Assembly: GCA_963842775.1 (NCBI GenBank)
Contig: CAWJHQ010000015.1
Coordinates: 62,001 to 126,000, forward strand
Direction: 5' to 3'
Length of the DNA stretch: 64,000 nucleotides
From: R-RK-3 sp963842775
Lineage (GTDB): Bacteria > Pseudomonadota > Alphaproteobacteria > Rhizobiales > Rhodomicrobiaceae
The notes beneath the pieces were generated by a model, which did not search any database, had not been told where the DNA came from, and worked only from the letters and a program-made list of their open reading frames with translations. Positions 56,429 through 64,000 of the stretch are shown piece by piece. A program made the position numbers and the translations under genes. Each line of letters begins with the position of its first letter. Positions within the stretch are counted from its first letter, which is position 1.

Positions 56429-56944
56429 TCAGGCTGGACCTTTGCCGTCGGTTTTCTCCGTCGGAAGGAATGTCATCGCGTCGCCGTTCATGCAATAGCG
56501 CAGGCCGGTTGGCGCGGGACCGTCATCGAAAACATGGCCGAGATGACCGCCGCAGCGACGGCAATGCACCTCGGTGCGCACATAGAAGAGATAGGAGCGA
56601 TCGTCGCGGGTGCCGACGGCGTTGTCGAGGGGCTTCCAGAAGCTCGGCCAACCGGTACCGCTCTCATATTTGGTTTCGGACGAATAGAGCGGCAGGTCGC
56701 AGGCCGCGCAATGAAACACCCCCGCACGCTTTTCATTGTTGAGCGGGCTGCTGAGCGGGCGTTCCGTCCCTTCCTCGCGCAAGATATAGAATTGCGCGGG
56801 CGTCAGGAGCTTGCGCCATTCCTCAGGCGTTTTGGTGATTTCGAATGTCTCTGCGGCCGCCCAGACGCCGCCCGGAAGCCTTAATGCAAGAGCGGAGACA
56901 GACAAAGCGGCGATCCCGGTCATCACTGTACGACGCGTCATCAT
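56429..56944 (-). CDS. msrB: Peptide-methionine (R)-S-oxide reductase, exported
   Basis: 171 aa. N-terminal twin-arginine-like signal MTRRTVMTGIAALSVSALAL. Zinc-binding pairs FHCAACDLPL and HCRRCGGHLGHVF; catalytic Cys in LRYCMNGDAMTF, with the GTGWPSFWKPL substrate loop. Reduces the R-sulfoxide. Signal and neighbour indicate a periplasmic MsrA/MsrB pair; the electron donor is not in this window. Confidence 0.95.
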   Translation of the reverse strand: MMTRRTVMTGIAALSVSALALRLPGGVWAAAETFEITKTPEEWRKLLTPAQFYILREEGTERPLSSPLNNEKRAGVFHCAACDLPLYSSETKYESGTGWPSFWKPLDNAVGTRDDRSYLFYVRTEVHCRRCGGHLGHVFDDGPAPTGLRYCMNGDAMTFLPTEKTDGKGPA

Positions 56945-57010
56945 TGCCCAGGTCCTTTCACGAAGTCGTCCAAAGCATGTCGGTGTGGAAGGGTCACGAT
57001 CAAGTCACGT

Positions 57011-57997
57011 TCACGTGGAAAGTGTGCCTTGCCTCTTCAAACTTTCGATACCGATCAAGGTCGCCAGCATGGCGAAATAGGCGAGGATGCCGTGCAAGGC
57101 GAGGCTGGGAACCAGATAGAGCACCATCGCGTCGTTGCCGCCGGGGATCAGCGCCCAGGCAAACCCCATGATGATGCCGCCCAGGAGCGATTGCAATGCG
57201 GGAAGCGGACGCGGCGCGCTGAAGACAAAGCGTCCGTGGTAACCCGCCGCCGCCATGCCGCCGAGGAACAGCGAAGCGGATCCGACGATCGTTTCGAGCG
57301 GAAAATCCGCTCTGGAGCCGGCGAGATAGAATGCGACCCGCCGGATCAGCGCCGGATAGATCCACGGTACATCGGTCGCAAACAGCAGGCCGCCGATGAC
57401 CCCGATGATCGCCGCCGCCAAAGCGGAGCGCCAGCGCGATTGCCTTAACAGGTTGGCAAGTGTGATCCCGGCGCGCCAATGAACCCGGAGCATGTGCCAG
57501 ACCACCCACGCCAGAAATGCGATAACCGTTAGCCAGAGCACGAAAAGCGGTCCATTCAGCTGCGCCGCGAGGGTCGGCTGAAGCTGGCTGGCAGTGGGCG
57601 CGACATGTGTCAATTCGGCGAGCGTCGCGCCGGCTGCCATGCCGGGTATGGCGAAGATGAAGGACAGGTTCCCCGCGGTCAGCCGCGAGCAAACGCCGAA
57701 AATGCAGGCTCCGTTGACACAGCATCCCACCGCATAGAGAACGCCCCCGATGACGGGAAGAAAACTCAAGGGAAGCTGGCCGCTGGTCTTGAACGGCCCC
57801 GCGCCGTACCACGCGATCGGCACGATGACGGCAAAGGCCCAGGCCGACGCGAGCAGCAGCCCGTGCAAGCGGCTCCATCGCCCGGTCCAGGCGATCTGCC
57901 TTGCGGCGAGCACAGAACAGACATTGCCCCGCTGAAGCGCGAAGCCTACGGCGAAGGCGAGCGGTGCCAAAACCGCAAATATCTGCAGCACCGACAT
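57011..57997 (-). CDS. YeeE/YedE-family putative sulfur transporter
   Basis: 328 aa with about nine membrane segments. The Cys-rich GCCVNGACIFGVCSRLTAGNLSF and QRGNVCSVLAARQI match the YeeE/YedE (DUF395) pattern, in which conserved Cys pass thiosulfate or a sulfane sulfur. The final GGNDAMVLYLVPSLALHG is also typical. I chose ATG 57997 with GGGGGAA upstream; the frame is open further upstream, antisense to the FAD gene. It precedes msrB and may belong to the same thiol and sulfur theme, though this is inference. Confidence 0.86.
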   Translation of the reverse strand: MSVLQIFAVLAPLAFAVGFALQRGNVCSVLAARQIAWTGRWSRLHGLLLASAWAFAVIVPIAWYGAGPFKTSGQLPLSFLPVIGGVLYAVGCCVNGACIFGVCSRLTAGNLSFIFAIPGMAAGATLAELTHVAPTASQLQPTLAAQLNGPLFVLWLTVIAFLAWVVWHMLRVHWRAGITLANLLRQSRWRSALAAAIIGVIGGLLFATDVPWIYPALIRRVAFYLAGSRADFPLETIVGSASLFLGGMAAAGYHGRFVFSAPRPLPALQSLLGGIIMGFAWALIPGGNDAMVLYLVPSLALHGILAYFAMLATLIGIESLKRQGTLST

Positions 57998-58223
57998 GAA
58001 TTCCCCCGCCGACGGATTCGCCTCGTCCGCGCTCGCTTTACCATAAGCCGGGAGTCCGTCGCGACGAAAATGCGTCAGCGGCTGCGAAGCGTTCGCCATC
58101 GGCGAGCCACGACGACGCCACGTCGCTTGCGCCATTCTCCGTAGCCGATAGACTTGGCGCAACGAAACGGGCGATCCGGCGCTATGCGCTGGAAACGCTG
58201 TCCACTTTAGGGGGAGAAGCGCA

Positions 58224-59882
58224 ATGGCGGACGAGACGGCCGATGTCATTGTCGTGGGAGCGGGGCTGGCGGGCCTCGTCGCCGCGGCCGAACTGACCGA
58301 TGCCGGACGGCGCGTCATCCTTCTCGATCAGGAGCCGGAGCAGTCGCTTGGCGGTCAGGCGTTCTGGTCCTTCGGCGGGCTGCTGTTCGTCGATTCGCCC
58401 GAGCAGCGGCGCCTGGGCATCCGCGACACGCGCGATCTTGCGCTGCAGGATTGGATGGCCTCGGCTGGGTTCGATCGTGAGGAAGATGCCTGGCCGCGAA
58501 AATGGGCCGAAGCCTATGTGGATTTCGCCGCCGGGGAGAAACGCTCCTGGCTGCACGCGCAGGGGGTGCGGTTTTTCCCGCTGGTCGGCTGGGCCGAGCG
58601 CGGCGGCTATCTGGCGACCGAGCATGGCAATTCCGTGCCGCGCTTTCATATCACCTGGGGCACCGGACCGGGCCTGATCGAGCCTTTCGTCCGGCGCGTG
58701 CGCGAAGCCGAAAAGAAGGGCCTGATTTCCTTGCGTTTCCGCCACCGTGTGAACGAACTGACCACCAGCGGCGGCCAGATCGACGGCGTCGCGGGCGAAA
58801 TCCTGGAGCCGAGCGATGCCGAACGCGGCGCGCCGACCTCACGCGCCGTCACCCGCGAATTCTCCCTGAAGGCGCAGGCTGTGATCGTGACATCGGGGGG
58901 CATCGGCGGCAATCACGAGATGGTGCGGAAAAACTGGCCGGAACGCCTCGGCAGGCCGCCGAGCTTCATGCTCTCCGGCGTGCCCGATTATGTCGATGGC
59001 CGGATGCTTGATATCACCGAGGAGGCCGGCGGCAACGTCATCAACCGCGACCGCATGTGGCATTATACGGAGGGCATCAAGAATTATGCGCCGATCTGGA
59101 GCCGTCACGGCATCCGCATCCTATCCGGACCGTCGCCGCTCTGGTTCGATGCGCGCGGCAAGCGGCTTCCGATACCACTGTTTCCCGGCTTCGACACGCT
59201 CGGCACGCTGAAGCATTTGATGTCCACCGGCCATGACTATTCCTGGTTCATCCTCAATCAGCGCATCATCGGCAAGGAATTCGGCCTGTCCGGCTCGGAG
59301 CAAAATCCCGATCTGACCGGCAAGAGCATTCGCCAGGTGCTGCAGCGCGGCCGGTCGAAGGCGGTCAGCCCGGTCGCCATGTTCCAGCAGAAGGGCGAGG
59401 ATTTCGTCACGGCGGACAACCTCGCCGAACTGGTGAAGCGCATGAACGCGCTGACCGGCGGCAATCTCATCCAGGAAAGCGCCCTGCGCTACGAGATCGA
59501 GGCGCGCGACCGCGAGATCGATCACAAATTCTCCAAGGACGCGCAGATCACGGCGATACGCGGCGCACGCAACTACCTTGCCGATAAGCTCATTCGCGTC
59601 ACCAAGCCGCATAAGCTGCTCGACCCGGCGGCCGGGCCGCTGATCGCGGTGCGCCTCTGGATCCTGACGCGAAAAACGCTGGGCGGCTTGCAGACCGACC
59701 TGTCGTCGCGGGTCCTGAAAGCGGATGGCCAGCCGCTGGCCAATGTCTATGCGGCGGGCGAAGTCGCGGGCTTCGGCGGCGGCGGGGTACATGGATATCG
59801 CGCGCTCGAAGGGACATTTCTTGGCGGCTGCATCTTTTCCGGGCGTATTGCAGGGCGGGCAGCGGCGAAGGCAGTCGCCTGA
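58224..59882 (+). CDS. FAD-binding dehydrogenase (fumarate reductase/ketosteroid dehydrogenase family)
   Basis: 552 aa. FAD-binding GxGxxG-type start VIVVGAGLAGLVAAAELTDAGRRVILLDQE, second part QSLGGQAFWSFGGLLFVDS, then AVIVTSGGIGGNHEMVRKNWPERLG, and the C-terminal FAD contact YAAGEVAGFGGGGVHGYRALEGTFLGGCIFSGRIAG. Close to a widely distributed FAD-binding dehydrogenase family of unknown substrate. ATG 58224 follows GGGGGAGAAG. The panE-like ATG overlaps its stop (TGATG). Confidence 0.9.
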   Translation: MADETADVIVVGAGLAGLVAAAELTDAGRRVILLDQEPEQSLGGQAFWSFGGLLFVDSPEQRRLGIRDTRDLALQDWMASAGFDREEDAWPRKWAEAYVDFAAGEKRSWLHAQGVRFFPLVGWAERGGYLATEHGNSVPRFHITWGTGPGLIEPFVRRVREAEKKGLISLRFRHRVNELTTSGGQIDGVAGEILEPSDAERGAPTSRAVTREFSLKAQAVIVTSGGIGGNHEMVRKNWPERLGRPPSFMLSGVPDYVDGRMLDITEEAGGNVINRDRMWHYTEGIKNYAPIWSRHGIRILSGPSPLWFDARGKRLPIPLFPGFDTLGTLKHLMSTGHDYSWFILNQRIIGKEFGLSGSEQNPDLTGKSIRQVLQRGRSKAVSPVAMFQQKGEDFVTADNLAELVKRMNALTGGNLIQESALRYEIEARDREIDHKFSKDAQITAIRGARNYLADKLIRVTKPHKLLDPAAGPLIAVRLWILTRKTLGGLQTDLSSRVLKADGQPLANVYAAGEVAGFGGGGVHGYRALEGTFLGGCIFSGRIAGRAAAKAVA

Positions 59883-60908
59883 TGGGCGCGGCGAGAACCG
59901 ATTTGCATGCGGATGCGCGGATCGTCATCGCCGGGGCCGGTACCATCGGCTGTTTCGTCGGCGGTCTCCTGGCGCGGGCGGGACGGAAGGTCAGTTTCCT
60001 CGGCCGGCCGCGCATGGTCGAGGAGCTTCAATCCTGCGGCCTGCATCTCACCGATTTCGCCGGGCTGGACGAGCAGATCCGCGCCGCCAGCCTCTCGGTG
60101 ACGGCTGATCCTGGCGCGCTCCGCGATGCCCGCCTCGTGCTCGTCACGGTGAAAAGCGGCGCAACGGAAGCGATGGCCCGTGAAATCGCCGCGCACACCT
60201 CCCCCGATACCGTCGTGCTGAGCCTGCAAAACGGCGTCGATAATCCTGCCGTGCTTCGCGCCGAATTGCATGGCAGGCCGGTGCTTGCGGGCATGGTGGG
60301 GTTCAACGTCGTTCACATGGGCGAGGGGCGCTTTCACCGTGCCACCTCCGGGCAAGTGGTGATCGAAGCGGGCCGGCCCGACGTGGTTTCGCTGCTGTCG
60401 GTGCCCGGCATCGATATCCAGACGAGCGACAACATCGGCGGCGTGCAATGGGGCAAGCTGCTGCTCAATCTCAACAATGCGCTGAATGCCCTGTCCGATC
60501 TGCCGCTGCGCCAGCAAATGGAGAGCCGCGAATGGCGTCGCCTGTTCGCTGATCAGATGGCCGAGGGGCTGGCCGTGCTAAAAGCCGCCGGTATCGAGCC
60601 GGTTGCCGCGACCGCCGTTCCAGCGAGTTATGTCCCGACCATTCTGCGCCTGCCCGACACCCTGTTCCGCATGGCTGCCTCCCGGATGCTGAAGATCGAC
60701 CCGGAGGCGCGCTCCTCGATGTGGGAGGATTTCATTCGCCGCCGCCCCACCGAAGTCGACTTATCTCCAAGGCGCGATTGTGCGTCTGGCGGAGCGCCAC
60801 AGCGTCGACGCGCCGCTGTCCAAGCGGGTCGTGGCATTGGTGAAGCACGCTGAGGCTGCGGGCGCCGGACCGCCGGGGTTGACGCCCCAGCAGATTTCTC
60901 AGCTATAA
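59882..60908 (+). CDS. 2-dehydropantoate 2-reductase family protein (frame broken at ~60761)
   Basis: About 341 aa after one-base correction. NADPH-binding RIVIAGAGTIGCFVGGLLARAG, LVTVKSGATEAMAREIA, LSLQNGVDNPAVLR, and the catalytic Lys/Asn region WGKLLLNLNNALNALSD. After the break, GAC[T]TATCTC, the end reads LQGAIVRLAERHSVDAPLSKRVVALVKHAE. PanE-like proteins make pantoate, but this ~340-aa group also includes other 2-ketoacid reductases. The stop is at 60906-60908. Confidence 0.85.
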
Positions 60909-61218
60909 GACATAGCGTGGATGCCATCCTGGACATTGCCGAAGAATCTGAGCGCGTTGCGTCGCGGATGCGCGCAGCAACATCGCGCCCCGCAGCTACC
61001 GCGGGCGTCGGCTTGGCCGGTTCTTGGTTCCACATTGAGATATTGAAGCAGTCGAGAACAGGATTTTCATGCACCCGATGAACCGAGCGAAGGCCATTCT
61101 CGCGAACGCCGGGCCGCATCTATCCGAGTCATCTCGACGCCCGACCAGTCCAACTCTTTAGCTGTGCTGCACAGATCCGGAAGCTCGCGCGATCGGCGGC
61201 GGTTAGCCGCGACATGCG
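60909..61218. other. 310-bp stretch with no gene seen
   Basis: Between the panE-like gene and the EamA transporter. Short frames in it show no recognisable protein, and I found no strong hairpin or RNA. AT-rich bases near 61150-61170 could hold a promoter for the EamA gene. Confidence 0.45.
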
Positions 61219-62274
61219 ATGAGCCGTTTCAGAGCCGATCTTCTGCTGCTTTTCGCTGCCGGCGTGTGGGGCCTTGCCTTCTACTTCCAAAAGTCGGCGA
61301 TGAGCCACATCGGGCCATTCCTCTTCATCGCGGCACGGGCATCGGTCGCCGCACTCACACTCGCGCCCCTGGCCCTGCTCGAACTGCGGCGTCGTGAGAA
61401 CGGGATGGAGCGCCCAATCTTCGACCGGTCGGCTCTCGTCAGGTTAGGCGTGATGGGCGGCGTATTCTTCTTCCTCGGCGCCGCCTTCCAGCAGGCGGGC
61501 CTCCAGACAGCGACGGTCACGAATGCCGGGTTCCTCACCGGCCTCTACGTCGTCATCACTCCCCTGATCATGTGGGTCACGGCCCGGCGCGCGCCGGGTT
61601 CGGTCGTATGGACGGCGGTTGTCCTGGCCTTCACGGGGACTTGGGCGCTGGGGGGCGGCACGGTCACGGGCTTTTCCCATGGCGACATTCTGATCGCCAT
61701 CTGCGCCATCTTCTGGTCCATCCACATCGTCGTGACGGGCCGATCGCCGCATTTCGGCGTGCCCATGACATATACTTGCGTCCAGTTCGCCACCGTTGCC
61801 GCGATCGCCGCGATCGCCGCTCTCCTGTTCGAGCCGATCTCGGTGGATGCGCTGGCCAGGGCATCGGGCGCCATTCTCTACGTTGGCGTGTTGTCGAGCG
61901 CGCTAACCTTCACCCTCCTGGCCATTGCGATGAAGCACACTCCCGCATCCGAAGCCGCGGTGCTTGTGAGCATGGAAACCCTATTCGCCGCGCTTGCGGG
62001 TGCGGTCCTGCTCGGTGAGCGGCTGCCGCTGATCGGCTTGTTCGGGGCAGCGCTCCTCTTCGCCGCTTCGCTGCTCGTACAGCTTGCGCCCCGCCCCAAG
62101 AGCACTGACACATTCACTTCGTTTACGTGCCAGCGCCCTAGTTCTTTGTTTGTGCATCAATTTTACCAAACTCCGGCTGTAGCCTCCGTTTGGATCGATG
62201 CACCTGGGGATCGGCGACGCCTAAATCTCGATCAGCGCTGCGCCATGAAGCGCTGGCCGGGCATCAGCTCATAA
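61219..62274 (+). CDS. EamA/DMT-family transporter with repeat-derived C-terminus
   Basis: 351 aa. Ten-helix drug/metabolite transporter: LLLLFAAGVWGLAFYFQKSAMSHIGPFLF, FFLGAAFQQAGLQTATVTNAGFLTGLYVVITPLIMW, IAICAIFWSIHIVVTG, and SALTFTLLAIAMKHTPASEAAVLVSMETLFAALAGAVLLGERL. Family homology ends near LVQLAPRPKS (~62100). The last ~57 residues (TDTFTSFTCQRPSS onward) are encoded by the dispersed repeat and the antisense end of the GST gene, so the original stop has been lost. Substrate unknown. Confidence 0.87.
   Translation: MSRFRADLLLLFAAGVWGLAFYFQKSAMSHIGPFLFIAARASVAALTLAPLALLELRRRENGMERPIFDRSALVRLGVMGGVFFFLGAAFQQAGLQTATVTNAGFLTGLYVVITPLIMWVTARRAPGSVVWTAVVLAFTGTWALGGGTVTGFSHGDILIAICAIFWSIHIVVTGRSPHFGVPMTYTCVQFATVAAIAAIAALLFEPISVDALARASGAILYVGVLSSALTFTLLAIAMKHTPASEAAVLVSMETLFAALAGAVLLGERLPLIGLFGAALLFAASLLVQLAPRPKSTDTFTSFTCQRPSSLFVHQFYQTPAVASVWIDAPGDRRRLNLDQRCAMKRWPGISS
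62100..62206. repeat. Dispersed repeat copy B (reverse orientation)
   Basis: The reverse complement of 62204-62102 matches copy A (42940-43040) at about 90% over ~103 bp, with one gap near TTGATGCA. Shared blocks include GTGCATCGATCCAAACGGAG, GCCGGAGTTTGG and AACGAAGTGAATGTGTCAGT. The outer inverted-repeat bases of copy A have decayed here. It spans the junction where the EamA protein leaves family homology. Confidence 0.85.
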
Positions 62275-62880
62275 GGATCGACCCAGCCGGGCATGGCTTT
62301 GATCCGCTGCCGCCAGGCGTCGATATTGGGATGCGTTTCCTTGACGTCGAAGCCCATCTCTTCGGGCGGATAGAAGATATATCCCGCCATCGAAATGTCG
62401 GCGATGGTCAGGCGCGGCCCGGCGACGAAGGCTTGCGATGCCAGATGCTTGTCGACGATCGCATAGGCTGCATCGAGCCGTCCGCGCAGGAATTTCAGCA
62501 CGTTCGGGTCGGGCGCCTGCGGCATGAAGGAGTTCATGAAGCGGTAGATCGCCAGGAAATTCGTGAATTTGTGGTTGTCGAAAAACATCCAGCGGAGCAC
62601 TTCCAGCTCCTCGTTCTCGTCCTGCGGGCCAAACTTGCCGAAATGGCGCGACAGATAGGTGAGGATGACGCCCGATTGGGACAGCCGCCTGCTCGCCATG
62701 TTCGAGAACGGGCGCCTCGCCCAACTCGTTCACCGCTTCCCGCCATGCCGGATCGCGGGTCTGGCCGTTAAAGAAATCGACCTGGATCGGCTCCCAATCC
62801 GCGCCTGATAGCGCCAGCATCAGCGCCGCCTTATAGGAATTTCCCGACTGTGCAAAACAATGCAGCTTGAACTCGGCCAT
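62232..62880 (-). CDS. Glutathione S-transferase (frame broken at ~62689)
   Basis: 215 aa after one-base correction. FKLHCFAQSGNSYKAALMLALSGADW and VNELGEAPVLEHGEQ form the N-domain; after the break RLSQSGVILTYLSRHFGKFGP continues, then the helical domain (LRWMFFDNHKFTNFLAIYRFMNSFMP, GPRLTIADISMAGYIFYPPEE). The extra G lies in GAGCAG[G]CGGCTG on the minus strand. Its 3' end overlaps the run-on EamA frame. Substrate unknown. Confidence 0.88.
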
Positions 62881-63126
62881 GCGGCGTTCCCCTTGATGCT
62901 CTTTCGGTGACCAAAGGTAACATTGGCGAACCGTCGACGCCATTCGGCTCTGCCTCGGCGGACGGGCGGGCGAGGCGCGCATCGTTGACGTCATCCGAAA
63001 GGGTGATTTCAGCCGTTGCACATGCGTGGTTAAGACTCCGTTCAACATGATCCTGGAGGCGCGGCCGTAATGGGACGGCGGGCCGGGGCGGGCGCGCCCT
63101 GGCCGGGCGCATGAGGAGACGTCAAG

Positions 63127-63723
63127 ATGATCGCATTGAAATCGCCCTTCAGGCCGGCGACGCGTGCAGATGCAGCCGAACTCGCGGAACTCGCCAATTT
63201 CGCCGGTGAAGGGCTGCCGCTGTATTTGTGGGAACGTATGAAAGCACCTAGTGAAACGGCCTGGGAGCATGGTCGCGGGAGGGCTGAGCGCGAAACCGGC
63301 TCGTTTTCCTATCGCAACGCCGTTATCGGCGAGATCGGCGGCAAATGCGCGGCCTGTCTCATCGGCTATCCACAGCCGGACGAGCCCGAGCCGATCGATT
63401 ATGACACCATGCCGCCGATGTTCGTGCCGCTGCAGGAGCTGGAAAACCTGGCGCCCGGCACCTGGTACGTGAATGTGCTTGCCGCCTATCCCGAATATCG
63501 GAGCCTGGGCTTTGGAACGCGGCTTCTGGGCATCGCGGAGGATATCGCGCGCGAAAACCGCAAGACGGGCCTCAGCATCATCGTGTCGGATGCCAATCAT
63601 GGAGCGCGGCGGCTCTATCTGCGATGCGGCTATCGCGAGGCCGGCGAGCGCCGGAAGGTCAAGGAAAGCTGGGAGAATGAAGGCCGTAGCTGGGTGCTCC
63701 TGACAAAGGGCATCCGGCTCTGA
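63127..63723 (+). CDS. GNAT family N-acetyltransferase
   Basis: 198 aa. FRPATRADAAELAELANFAGEGLPLYLWERM opens a GNAT fold, with WYVNVLAAYPEYRSLGFGTRLLGIAEDIARE as the acetyl-CoA segment and IIVSDANHGARRLYLRCGYREAGER as the final strand-helix. Preceded by GAGGAGACGTC at a good distance. Acceptor unknown. A TetR-type gene follows in the same direction. Confidence 0.87.
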   Translation: MIALKSPFRPATRADAAELAELANFAGEGLPLYLWERMKAPSETAWEHGRGRAERETGSFSYRNAVIGEIGGKCAACLIGYPQPDEPEPIDYDTMPPMFVPLQELENLAPGTWYVNVLAAYPEYRSLGFGTRLLGIAEDIARENRKTGLSIIVSDANHGARRLYLRCGYREAGERRKVKESWENEGRSWVLLTKGIRL

Positions 63724-63772
63724 ACCCGGTTCGCGCTTGACTGGAGTAAAAATCTAGAGCCATGCTCCGGCC

Positions 63773-64000
63773 ATGGCACCGCACACCAAAGACCGTATAC
63801 TCGACGCCGCCCTGACCTTGTTTCTCGAACAAGGGATGGCGGCGACCCGGATCGGCCAGATCTGCAAGCAGGCCGGGGTTTCCAACGGCAGCCTGTTTCA
63901 TTTCTTTCCTAGCAAGGAAGCGATTGGAGTGGCGCTCTATGTCGGCGCCATCGCCTCCTATCAGGCCGCGCTCATCGGCGAATTGGCTGAACCGCGCCCG
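63773..64000 (+). CDS. TetR-family regulator (3' partial)
   Basis: 76 residues before the window ends. The N-terminal HTH is clear: DRILDAALTLFLEQGMAATRIGQICKQAGVSNGSLFHFFPSKEAIGVALY. The ligand domain is outside the window. CTAGAGCCATGCTCCGG just before the ATG resembles part of the palindromic element at 55481. Target genes unknown. Confidence 0.9.
   Translation, partial: MAPHTKDRILDAALTLFLEQGMAATRIGQICKQAGVSNGSLFHFFPSKEAIGVALYVGAIASYQAALIGELAEPRP

Noticed and set aside
61440..61452. GTTAGGC inside the EamA gene as a possible second integron core box
   Set aside because: It is in conserved coding sequence and lacks a facing GCCTAAC box or attC hairpin.

Overview
The window reads as the chromosome of a high-GC alphaproteobacterium, most likely order Hyphomicrobiales (Rhizobiales). 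Support comes from the run pckA - chvI - chvG - short hprK - PTS EIIA - HPr, xseA followed by a DUF2093 gene, a DUF4164-like gene next to zapA, a DUF992 protein, and sdhC-sdhD-sdhA. Genes are dense. No rRNA, tRNA, CRISPR array, integrase or transposase gene was seen.

Layout. 1-1.4 kb: end of a tad pilus/secretion locus (tadC and a TPR lipoprotein). 1.5-12.3 kb: housekeeping genes (GST, leucyl aminopeptidase, NlpC/P60 hydrolase, argB, arginase-like, HAD phosphatase, dapD) and a membrane protein with a Clp N-domain and no ATPase. 12.4-21 kb: an ArnT-like glycosyltransferase, pckA, a HugZ-like protein and the ChvGI/HprK/PTS regulatory block. 21-29 kb: lytic transglycosylase, HxlR and LysR regulators, GST, MFS, M50 protease, arfB, zapA. 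29.5-35 kb: sulfate ABC transporter with a CysB-like regulator, then a formate/nitrite channel. 35-40 kb: surface-polysaccharide genes. 40-45 kb: TPR-methyltransferase, two paralogous exported proteins, an esterase. 45-47.7 kb: sdhCDA, with no sdhB beside it. 47.7-48.5 kb: a single inserted integron gene cassette. 48.5-64 kb: VOC protein, UdgX, patatin, dehalogenase-like hydrolase, purD, xseA, msrA/msrB, YeeE-like transporter, FAD dehydrogenase, panE-like reductase, EamA exporter, GST, GNAT, TetR.

The main discovery is the 733-bp cassette at 47734-48466. It carries one RibD/DHFR-family gene followed by a textbook attC hairpin with three extrahelical bases and matching 7-bp core boxes. It sits between the convergent genes sdhA and VOC at a G^AT site with no integrase nearby, so it looks like a cassette integrated at a secondary chromosomal site. 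A second mobile-type signal is a ~105-bp dispersed repeat, present in opposite orientations at 42935-43045 and about 62100-62206. The second copy supplies the C-terminus of an EamA transporter.

About twenty single-base frame breaks, nearly all +1, interrupt otherwise well-conserved genes, including dapD, sdhA, purD and xseA. I treat them as probable sequencing insertions, and give coordinates for the whole reconstructed gene.
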